In this document: piece after piece, positions 1 to 21,300 of the stretch | Layout: each line of letters opens with the position of its first letter | How positions within the stretch are numbered: the stretch's first letter is position 1 | NCBI GenBank assembly: GCA_034509425.1 | Contig: JAVTVJ010001341.1 | Location: 372,001 to 436,000 of the forward strand | Source of the DNA: Eopsaltria australis | Taxonomy: Eukaryota > Chordata > Aves > Passeriformes > Petroicidae | Length of the DNA: 64,000 nucleotides | Direction of reading: 5' to 3' | The notes under the pieces: model-generated | What the model was told of the DNA's origin: nothing | Database searches by the model: none | What the model saw: the letters and a program-made list of their open reading frames with translations, nothing else | Program-made: the position numbers and the translations under genes

Positions 1-2964
1 AAAAAAAAATTAGTTTCTGTGGTTTATGTACATTTTCACCACATTCCCACTCTTCATGAGTCAATGTGAGATAGTATAGTATGCTGCAAAGCTTAAAAAC
101 AATATTTTTCTTTGGCAGCTATTACTTCACGAATCCACCATCTGCTGCCATTAAATCTATCTAGTTCTAGCAATACTAATAATTTCCTACAGTGAATAAA
201 GGTTGAAGATGAAGTAATAGAATTTTCCAAAGTAATTTTTCTTCTTTAGTACTTAAGACTAAAAATTTTAATTTATGGAAACTACAAAGTATATTCAAGA
301 GAATTCATTTAAATTTGTTTTAATAAGAAATTGGTTAAGCTGTAAAAAGTTTCACTTAACATCTCATTACTTCATATTATGTTCCAGAAGTGAAACAATC
401 TTTTAAAACTTATTAAGCAAAATTATATTTTGGTATGCTGTTATTTCTTCCCCCTCATGAGTACCATTTGATCCACGCGTCTCTGTTTCCGCAAGTCAGA
501 CTGGCAGTTTGCTGCCTGTTATCAAAGTCTCTAAAGAACCTAAAGGAATTATCTTCTCCCTGGTTCCTCACAGCTACAAGCCCATAGCTCCCACCAGAGC
601 TGGGACACCAGCTCCTGCAGGATATCAGCTGCTTCCAGCTGCCCCCAGCCAATACTGATGCCTGAAACAAAGCTCTGGAGGGATCAGTCTTGCTCCCATG
701 TGTTTTTCAGGATCTGTAGAGTTCTTGTATCATGATACAGCAAAGCATACTTAGTTAGCTCCTCTTTTTGGCTGCTTGCTCCTCATCCTATGTGGCAGAG
801 CAGCCTCTTGACTCTCTCCAGGGGACCTGGGGGAACAATGTGCTGAACTTGCAGTGAGCTTCACTGCAGCTTGGAGTTGGAGCACCTCCCTGCAGCAGTT
901 CCCTGCAGAGCCTGCCTTTCCTGGGAGCATGCCCTCACTCTCTTGTGCCAGCAGGTTCAGCAGAGCACAGCAGCTGATGGCTCCTGAGCCACTGGGACAT
1001 GGACTTCCCACCTGCATGCAGGAGAGGTGACCTCAGGGTGTAGAGAGGGGCCATTTCATAGCCTAAAGACTTGGGGACCAAAAAGGGCAGCAGGCAAGAG
1101 GAAACAAGGCTGTTACTCAGTGCTCGAGCCTTATTTCCTTATTTCGACTTCCTAGATTTTTATTCACTTTCTTCTCCTGTGAGTAAAATCTGCATAAAAT
1201 GCAGATTTCAAGTGGCCTGGGAGGGCCTGATGTGGGCATGTCCCTGGGCTCAGGCAGTGGCAGTGCACTGCCCATAGGAAAGCTCTGTGGGGCATTCCCC
1301 ATTGCTTTCCAGAGCTACCCACCTCTCCTGCTCTGCAGGGGAAGCCAAGATACTTGGGTTGGGCCCTATGGCTTTCCCAGCTTTGCCTGAGTGTCATGTA
1401 GGAGGTTACTTCTACAAACATGATCCACCTGACCTATTTTCTGTGTCCACTTTGGGGAAAGGTGCATCATCCCCCAAGAGTGGCTGTTTCTCTCCACTGC
1501 CTATGAAAAGAACCTGTAGATGTTGAGAAGCAGGTGAGATGACTGCTATCCTGCCACCTGCTTTTTGAAGCATATGGCCTTGGTTTGCATTATTCACTAA
1601 TTTAAGTTCTGGATTTAGATGAACTATGGCATCATAGTTCACTGCACCATGTTTCTTGTTTATGCTGGAACCCCAGCACAGCTTTGTGCTCTTGGTGAAG
1701 CTGGTGGCCCAGCAGCCATCTCTGTCTGAGGAAATGCTGCAGTTGGAAATAATAATGTAATAGTATTAAAGACTTCACTTTAAATAGTGCCATATCACAA
1801 ACACTTTATAACTCGTTCAGCAAAATTACTTACATGGGAAACTTGTTGTATGGTGGTTTTGATCTTGTTACTTATTTTAGCTGTCATCCTTTGAAACTTA
1901 GTTTAATTGTGCGTTATTTGTAAATCAAAGTCTGAAGAGTCTTTCAGATTGGGAATTTTAAAAAACTGAGACTAAAGCTTGATCCCTCATTTGACTGACA
2001 CATCAGGAATGCAAAAAATAAATACTTAATCCACGTCTGAGTAAAATTACCTGTGGGGTTTTTCAAGTGGTGTTGTTTGTATTGGTGTGCGTATTAACTG
2101 AAACTTTGCTTTGTAATGTTCATGGTCAGTCTTGGATCCAGAAGGGAAATTGTTCTTTGGCTTCTGTGTCTTTACTGTTAGTGAAAAGCCTGTGGCAGAA
2201 TTTAGATGTAAAAACCCAAGTGGAGCCTGGCTCTTCTTCAAAAAAGAGCTCACATGCTTCAACAACAGAAAGTGTTTTAGACTTGTTTGATTTTAAAGAT
2301 GGGTACTCTAACTCAGAAAACCAGTAGTATGAAAATAAGTATGAAAATAATGCTCTTACTCTTTTGACCATGATTCCATGTGACCCTTTGGCAATAGATC
2401 ACAGCTGCCTTCTATCTAATCTGTATATGTATATTTTTGTGCTCCAAAATTTGGGGCCCCCTGTTCAGGAAGGAATAATTTTAACCTTGTCCTTCACCAA
2501 AGGAATGGGTGCCCAGCTGAAATGTGTCTGCAGTTTTACTGCTTTAGCAGTGGTTTGTGGAGACCAGTCTTGATTTGCTTTCTTCCCAGGCTTCAATCAG
2601 ATTTTTGGGGTATTGACATAAGTGCTTCATTAGGAAACTCATCACCAACAAAATAAACCTACTGCAAGAAACAAAGCTTTAGTCTCAGAAAGCTCGTGAG
2701 GCACCTTCTGTTGTTATGCACACACTGTCTCTATCATTTGTCACGAAATGCTTATTTTGTGTTGCCAAGAATAAGGCAGAAGTCTTGGCTTGGGCAACAC
2801 AGTATGAAAGGAAAAGACAGCTTCTTGTCTTAATTCAGCCGCCAGAGAGAAGTCACTGACTTAGTCTACAAGTTTGGATTATTGCTTAAAGACTGACTAC
2901 TTCCAATCCCAGGTGTTAGGTTTTGTGAGAATCCAATCCAAATGGAGCTGTTTTTCTTTTGTAG
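1..2964 (+). other. COG5: COG5 intron (3' part), no recognised element
   Basis: This stretch should be the intron between the RLAADFAQ exon (outside the window) and the exon at 2965. It is AT-rich at 1-450 and moderately GC-rich at 580-1560. I recognise no exon, RNA gene or repeat family. The short ORFs seen here have no homology I know and lie on both strands at once. Confidence 0.6.
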
Positions 2965-13474
<10,510 letters not shown>

Positions 13475-14045
13475 GCACATCTGGACAACACTCACACAGG
13501 GAATGGATGGTAACGCAGCTGGGGGCTTTGGTGCCACACGTGTATTCACTGTTCATGTAAATTATCCCCAAGTACATCAACTTTACAATGAAACCTCTAC
13601 CTACTTCACGTCTTAAACTTCTGTCTTCTTGCTTTATGTTCACATTACAGGAACTTACTTATACAGAAATATTGTAAGGAAATTGTACAACTTTTATGTG
13701 CTGTAAGTCTACATCTAATTGAAACATTCTTAAGCATTCCTTTTGAGTTCAGAAAAGTATAAAATTAGAACTCAAATATTACAGTGTAATTGCTGAATAT
13801 CTCAAATAAGGAAGCAGCCCTTTTCCTACAAGTAGAGTTTTAAACAGTTGAATTTTAGCCATATTCAGAAAATTGTACTTTTGAAATGTTTGAATCATCA
13901 GTTTTCATCTAAAAATTACTAAATTTAACACAAGGAAAAATATTTATAACTAACCTAAATGCTTCTCTATTGCACTGCTATTTGCTATTGATTTCAAGTC
14001 TTTTTGCGTAAACTGTAATAAAGAACATTGACTATCCAATCCTGA
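13475..14045 (+). other. COG5: COG5 3' untranslated region
   Basis: Non-coding AT-rich sequence between the COG5 stop and the first good AATAAA (14017-14022). The exact cleavage point is inferred to be about 20 nt after the signal. Longer forms are possible because further plus-strand AATAAA hexamers occur near 14505 and 14965; these would run into the HBP1 3' UTR. Confidence 0.65.
14017..14022 (+). terminator. COG5: COG5 poly(A) signal AATAAA
   Basis: Canonical hexamer 543 bp after the COG5 stop codon, followed within 40 bp by a mildly T-rich stretch. Cleavage near 14040 is inferred. Confidence 0.6.
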
Positions 14046-14213
14046 AAATAGTATTTGAAATTCTTCACTAGCTTCCTAATGGCAAAGCATTAAAATATAC
14101 TTTGGGTGAATTAATGTAAAGACTTCCATGCAGAACGTGCTCATTGCTGCAAGGCTGACTTCGTGATTAGTCTTCTTCATTTTATAAAATACACAACACC
14201 AGATTTTAATGAA

Positions 14214-14219
14214 TTTATT
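14214..14219 (-). terminator. HBP1: HBP1 distal poly(A) signal
   Basis: TTTATT on the plus strand, i.e. AATAAA on the minus strand, about 1.07 kb after the HBP1 stop. It is the last candidate before the COG5 poly(A) signal at 14017. Confidence 0.45.
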
Positions 14220-14433
14220 TGAAATAATATACAAGAATATAGTGTGCAAAAATCTTAGGGGCAACATCATATAGACGTGTCATAAACTGAAATTTACAGT
14301 TGTGATTCTTAAAAAAAAACAATGCACAGCTGTTTAGTACAGGAAAAGCCATGATTGTAAATGTTCACAGCAGAAGCAATTGTAATCCTAACACAGCTGC
14401 TCTAATTTTAGACAGTTGGAGGAGGAAAAAAAG

Positions 14434-14441
14434 TAAAGTGC
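14434..14441 (-). promoter_or_regulatory. HBP1: miR-17-family 8-mer seed match in HBP1 3' UTR
   Basis: The minus strand reads GCACTTTA inside CTTGCACTTTAC, a perfect 8-mer target for the AAAGUGC seed of miR-17/20/93/106. Regulation of mammalian HBP1 by this family is established; function at this site is inferred. Confidence 0.6.
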
Positions 14442-14599
14442 AAGTGTTGCACATATAGTTAAGTGCAAAGTTTGCCCCCACCATAAAGATGTCTTATGGC
14501 AAAATAAAATATTGTAGAATATGTGGCAAAGACAAAACACAGAGTTATAACTATGATGGTGATGATATCAACAGCACCACTTTTCTTGAGATAACGCTA

Positions 14600-14605
14600 T
14601 TTATT
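14600..14605 (-). terminator. HBP1: HBP1 candidate proximal poly(A) signal
   Basis: TTTATT on plus (AATAAA on minus) about 680 bp after the HBP1 stop. Use of this site would still retain the coding region but drop the miR-17 seed match at 14434. Confidence 0.35.
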
Positions 14606-15284
14606 CACTTCATCCTGTCCCGGGCCATTGTTTCCACCACGAAATGACAGCTCTCACGAGTGCCAGCTGATGCAAATACACCTCCCTAGTGCATAAAAGT
14701 TTTCTAAGTGGCATCCCAAGCAGCAGCTCCCTTGCTACATCACACCACACCCTCCATTCCCACATGTTCTGGTAACTTGCTGGCAGCAGGGCAGGCTGGG
14801 AAGCTGAAAGCCAATAATACACTTTGCCATTTCAGAAAATCCCAGGCCCCAGAATTGCAATTAATACAGTTGTGCAATACCTATTAATCAGCACTAAGAA
14901 TCAATGTATATAAACAGCTGTTACATATTTTAAAATTCCCCTTTTTGTACATTTTCTTTTAAAAATAAACATTTATACATATCTCCTTCGCCTCTTTCTG
15001 AAGTACTTTAGCACCACAGGATATCCATTTTCAAGCCTATATTACCTGATACATAATGAAGTTTGGAAGAAAAATAAGGCAATTTGGTTTAAAATGCTGA
15101 TAGTTTTTAGCTTACTTAATGTTCTATTGTAAAAAGCAAATCTGCACTCAGATCATTTCCACGATGGTGCCAGTATTTTATGGTCACACATAGTCACAAC
15201 AAAGAGTAAGACCTTGATCTTGCATCTTCTTGCCATCAAGCAACAGCCATTTTGTAAATACAGAGTTACCAGGAAAATTCTGGC

Positions 15285-15302
15285 TTAATGCTGTTGTGAG
15301 CC
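15285..15302 (-). CDS. HBP1: HBP1 terminal coding exon (GSQQH-stop)
   Basis: Acceptor ttttctcag lies just above 15302 on the minus strand, then GGC TCA CAA CAG CAT TAA. These five residues match the remembered mammalian C-terminus. The exon continues as the 3' UTR. Confidence 0.92.
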   Translation of the reverse strand, partial: GSQQH

Positions 15303-18300
15303 CTGAGAAAAGAGAAGAGGAAAACAGGTTAGTGATTACTAAGCAAAGGGGCACAACACTTGTTTTCAAAGCCACAAGTATTTCTAATCACTGGTCAGTT
15401 ATTCAGAAGAATACAAAAAGGCCAAACCAGACAGTTTCATTCTCTGATCATCAAAAGACCATCACGACTTCTCTGTCACAGCCTGGAGGCCACTGTCATT
15501 TCTGAATAAGGTTACCAGACTGCTCACAGTTCAGTTCACTGAACTAGAACAATTATAAAGGGTATTTCCTGCTGTAACACTGAGGTAACAGGTTCTACAG
15601 ATCCTGTTCTCTTGGCCTGAAGACTAGGGACAAGGAAAACCCTACTACAAGGCAGGGCAAGAAAGCCTTACTGAGGCCAATTCAATCATTACTCAGCTAC
15701 ACAAAAAAACGCCTCTGAGTTGCCTGAAGCTCACAGGTGAGCCTGTGATCTCACCATCCAAAGCTCAAAACTGCAGTGCTGTAAGAGCAGAATAAATAAA
15801 TAATATTATTTTAACTAAGCCCACAAGGAAATGTAACAGAAGCTGTCACTGTTGATTAAAATAGAATCCAGTGAACAGAAAAACAGCTTGTTCCTAGCAG
15901 CTGGGATTTGGTGCAACCTTCTGCAACAAGGGACTAGAAACAGCACAAAGTATGTGCAGGAGAAAGAAACAACTGAGTGTTGGAGCATTTCTTACTCAGT
16001 CTTAAGGCAACACTTGCATATGCTCTTAGGAAAGAAGCCTCATTTACACATCAAAACTGTGCACCTCAGTGGATCTTTCCTTCCAGTCTACTCTTCTAGT
16101 TGAACAAGCAGAATCTCCTTTTTTTGATGTTTGCTTTACATGACGTTTCAGCTTGAAAGCCCTGCTCTTTCTTAATACATCCACCACCTAATGACACGTT
16201 GCTGCAAACTCTTAGATTGATGGCTTTCTATAAAGTGGAAAACAATTTATTTCCCTACAGAAGTAGTGTTACCTACTGTATTTATTTTACAACTGAATAG
16301 AGTAATAAATGAAAGGGATTCATGGGGGAAATTATTTTGCTCCCTCAGTATCTTCATATCTGCTGATAAAAATTACCAGTAAGAAAAATAGAAAAAGGTA
16401 AAGAAAAAGCTTTTACAGAAGAAAAAAAGTTTAGGTACAACCTTACAAACTCACTTCAAGGTGAATTCCTTTGCATTTCACAAGCACACTAACTTTCAGT
16501 AAAACAGAATTCACAGATCTCTCATAAAATATTCAGACAGACCCTCTCCTTATCTGTCTCCTGCCAAACTGTCAAAAGCAGGTGACACAACACAGGGGAG
16601 TAAATGAAGATTTCGGCTCCTAAGAAAGCAGCTGATTCTGAACAAAACACATTGCAGCCACCCATCTGAACACATGTGACCGCATAATGAAAAAGGCTGC
16701 TTCACAAACATACAGAATTTGTTCGTTTTCTTTTCCAACAGTCAGGATTTAAACGCTTCTGCTCCTCTGCCAAGGCCTTGGCTTCTAGTGTGTACATCCT
16801 TCTTTCCTCATTTTTCATTTTCTTCCACCTGTCGCCAAGTATCACACTTATGGCCCTGCAAGACAAATGTTTACAGTATGATCAGGACACTGCTAAGAAA
16901 TACCAGGATTTTTTTTGTTTTTTATCTGAGCACTTTAAAAATATGTGAGTTAAACATGGAATTAGCACACAAGCAAGGAATCAACTGTATCTTAAAATTT
17001 TTAATAACCATATTTGTGATTATCATAGTTCTTTTAGTAGTTAAACAACTGAGACTTCTGTATTAGCTGAGCACAGGTCAATGCACATTTTAACATTTCA
17101 AAGGGTGTACATACAGCAACTGGCATAAACCAGCAAAACAGAGATGTTGCAAAAACCACTACCAAATGGTAACTCACATTTGTTTTGCTCTACTTTCATA
17201 CTAGAAGATAATATGACAGATTTGCTGAAAATATGTTCTCTAATAATTAGAGCAATGAACTGAATATGACCTCAGCCAAATATTTGATTAACTGCAAGTC
17301 CCCATGTCTATTTAATCAATATCTGTAGCTTCCTCTACCTTTCATCCATCCTGGGTAGAACATACTGATAAGTTCCCATTCCTGTGCAAAGGGAACCATT
17401 TGTTCTAGCACATCTATCACCATTTCCAGAAGCTGAATTAATTCCTTTCCTTATAAACTATAGGTCTTTAGACAACATTTCCCTGTACTATCCTGCCATA
17501 TTGCCTAACTGCACTTGCAAATGTTGGATCAATATCCCATTAAAGCCTTAACTCCATCTTTTAGCTGAATGAAAATCTCTAAACAGCAGCTCTTTTATCA
17601 ATGACTATCAAAGCTACCAAGTAATTTGTACACTTTGGTTACACATTACAGCAATGAGAGTTCTGTGACTGGCTCCAAGAAAAAGGTGGACACAACTAAG
17701 TCCTTTTCTTTCTCCTATTAATAAAGTTCCTTGCTGGCAGTGAAGATATTCAGACCAAATGAAGACAATTGGAGTGTCATCAACCATTTCCACAACATGC
17801 ACACAGAGCAATTCTGGACGCTATTCTGCACCACAGCAAAAAAAAGGATTTCAATCCTGCAAGGCTGTGTGGTGCCGTTCAGGTTTCCATGAGCTGCAGA
17901 ACACTCAGGGACCACATCCCAAATTGCCCGGACAGCCCTTGAGTCTGTGCTGCCATGTGCTCTAGTGACTCCAGCCTGGTCCCTTTGGCAATGGAACTTC
18001 TGGTTTTTTGCCCAGACTGAGAACCAGTATCTTTGGTCTGTTGTTGGAAGCAAATACACCCAGTTTGATTAGCAGATTTTTCATCTTTTGACAGTATCCA
18101 GAGGCATATCACCAGAAACCTGTCTGCTCTGGGTCACCAGCTTGTACTGGGTCACTCACACCCTCAGGAAGAACATGGTGACCCAGAGAGAGCAGATCTG
18201 CTGTAAGAGCCATTGCCCTTCCAAATAAAAATGCATCATGAAATCTTGTAAACAAAAAACATGATTTCCCTCATCTCAAAGAATTTCTGAACACAACCAA

Positions 18301-21300
18301 GTCCAACTACGGTTACAGTGTTACAGTGAAGAGTATCTAGAAAATAAACAAGTGCAACCCTAACACCAGTTTTTCAAACATGATCTTGCAGTCCACAGTC
18401 GTTTTGAGTATCGTGTGACTCTTAACTTGTGCTTTGAATATGTACAAGCTCACTGTCTTCCTGATATGCTCTGAGCTGCTTTGTCTCAGAACAGACCGTT
18501 AACTCAGAATACCTCAAGTTCTGTCCTTTCTTACTCCCTGCAAGTAACTGCAGCGAACATAAGAACTCAACTGTACAGAAGTGGCTACTATGCTATAAGA
18601 CCCACATAGTAATCTGAAAATGACACAAATTTATATTTAAAGAACGTGAGAGTTCCTCCCAACAGCTAAATTAATTAATGCCTCAGCAACACTTGAGTGA
18701 CAGTAACTGAATGCCTGTATCAATTATCACTAATGCTATTTTTGCTATCCTGTGTTTTATGGATGCCATGGAACTGCACCCAAATGCACTGCCTTCCAAG
18801 CAGGACAGTGAACAGTGCATTTTGAACCCTACTTGTAACTTTGTCATCACTTTCCTTCAAGGTAAACGTGCTCACTGAAATACCCAATTCATTTTCACAT
18901 CCATGCAGCCACAGCTCCAGTTCACTGCATCCATTTGAAATCAGCATTTTCAACTAAACATGTAACATCATAAACTTCCCTGGCTGACATTCTGTTCCAT
19001 TTCTCATTGATAGTTGCAGTGAATGTGAAGGCAGCAGATCTGCTTCACTGAACTTATTACGAACATTACACGACATCATTGTCAGGACACACAAGACTGG
19101 CTGGGATTTGTCTGGCAGGACTTCACATCTCAGCACCAGTCACAGCCTCCTTATTAGAACATTATAAAATAGTAAAACCCCTTTCAAAGGCCTGCCAACT
19201 TTAATTTTTATCAGATTTAGTTCTAGAATTCTTATGGCACAATGCAATTTTTACAGTAACAGTTTTTATATAATTATGTACATCAAAAAAATCTAATTGT
19301 GAGATCAGTCCATGTTCACGTGTTTTAGTTTCTATTTACTGATGTGCAATTAGCACCAAATATTACTTAAAACATATGTAATGGAAATCTTTATTAAAAA
19401 ATGTGTAGAAGCAAACGAGCTAGAGATTAAGAACAAAAGAACAAACTAACAAAGACCTATCCCCCAAACACAATTGTACAACTCTTCCTGCAAGTTTCAG
19501 CAGATTGCTGAATGCCTTTAGGGGAAGCAAAATTTGGCAATGTGCTATCTGGTTTATGATCTTTGAAACAGCCTAACTTATCAGTACTCCACTCTTCAAC
19601 AGGATATACAGACTGGAAATAAATGTTTGTACCTTCATGACTAATTTGCAATGATATGTCAAGACTTAATTAGAAGAACCAGAAACTGCCTTTTTTCCAT
19701 TACAGCACACAAGCAGAGCACCTCATCACTGTAAACGATGGTTCTGTATTTGTGCCTCTGCCAGTGAACCCATATTCATGTATCAGTTGCTTTATCCAAA
19801 TGTTTTCTCAGAAGGTAAGTTTGCCAAAATGGTTTGTATTGAGTTCACTGAGTACTGTAAATATTCACAGTCCACCCATATATTACCCTTTCCATTAACA
19901 TCTTTCAAAACTTACTCTTAAAAACAATACGCATTTTATTTTAAATAGAAAATTTAGGCTATTTAAATCTAAAAGACACAGATATCCTTCTAACTCACCA
20001 GTAATAGCAAAACTACAGTTTGTATTATTACCTGTTGTCTTTCCCTGGATACATCTGAGTATATTCAACTCTGTATTTTTTGGCAAAAAGCATGAAGGCA
20101 TTCATTGGTCTTTTGCACTTGTTTGGAGAAGTGGCACTCACAGTACTTGCAGTCCCTGAGCTGTGGCTTTTGCCAGCTTTGCTGTACAAAGTATTGGAGG
20201 AAAGATGTGATGATGCAGCAGAGGCACAGTTTTTACTACTGCATTCTGATCTCTCAGCATCTTGATTGTTAGATCCCCCACAGGACAGCGAAGCGCGGCG
20301 CTGGCGAGCCATGCTGCTGAGCACATACACTGCAGAGGAGTCCATCGGGGTGAAATCATAACTACAGGGAAAAGACAGATCATCAAGCCATCGAGTAATT
20401 TTCACGTAAAATCTCTTAGTATCTGTTCACTCTTCAATTGTACTACATTTCTAGTATTTTGCTCTCTTTTGCATGACATAGTGATTTGTGCTTGATGTGG
20501 ATGTCAGCATGAAAAACAAAAAAACTACAAGATATTGGCAGCTAACTTAGTATTTTCTTCAATGTGATGAAGACTGCAATTTTACATGTTCTGCTGTGCA
20601 CTTTCCTCAGCTGTGTATCAGTTAGCTATACAATGTCTTTAAACTTCATCCTCTTTTTAAACACACTTCTTTCTTTCTGTTCCTGTCCTTACCATGAATC
20701 AAACCTGATCAGTGAATGACAGGTACAGAAAGGGAAGAATAAGCAATGAGTTCACTTGCAAATATATACTAAAGGCAAAAGTGAAACCACTATATTAAAA
20801 TATATTATATTCACTACTGTACAGGTAACTTCTCTAGGCAGTTGAATCCACACGCTTTTACTCACGAACCTCCCAGTGAGGTTAAAACCCTGCTCAGAGC
20901 CCTGTGACGTCGCATTATTTGATGCAGTGCTGACAAACGCCTGCCCTCTAGTGACAAAACCGCGACATTGCGCCTCAAGGTATTTGAGCAGCTTACGTGA
21001 CTTGTTTCCATAAAATTCAAACCTCCAAATACGACAAACTCTTGCAATTCTTAGCTCAGGAACAACTACAACCTCTAATCACTAAAGAAGTAGTTCAACT
21101 CCACAGACTATCTGTTACCCTCTCCAGGTGGGAACCTGGAACAAGCTATGCTGTTTGTAGTATGCTGTACGGGAAAAACACTCTTGAAAAGGGGCTACTC
21201 AGTCATAAATCTAAACTGCAAAGTTACCACCACAAGATAAACATAAAACATATATATGCTAAGGCTCCTCTTACCTACTGCTCAATGTGGCTATAGTTGC

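Larger units (their letters stand above)
14214..15284 (-). other. HBP1: HBP1 3' untranslated region
   Basis: Sequence downstream of the HBP1 stop (15285-15287) on the minus strand, ending near AATAAA at 14214-14219, or earlier at 14600-14605. It is AT-rich, contains no ORF of note, and carries a miR-17-family seed match at 14434-14441. The 3' limit is inferred. Confidence 0.6.

Noticed and set aside
2067..2327. Plus-strand 86-codon ORF beginning MVLFVLVCVL (signal-peptide-like)
   Set aside because: It sits in the COG5 intron, the opposite strand is also open, and no family is recognised.
1..2964. Search for the COG5 exon encoding RLAADFAQ
   Set aside because: No matching codons with a donor were found; the exon must be left of the window.
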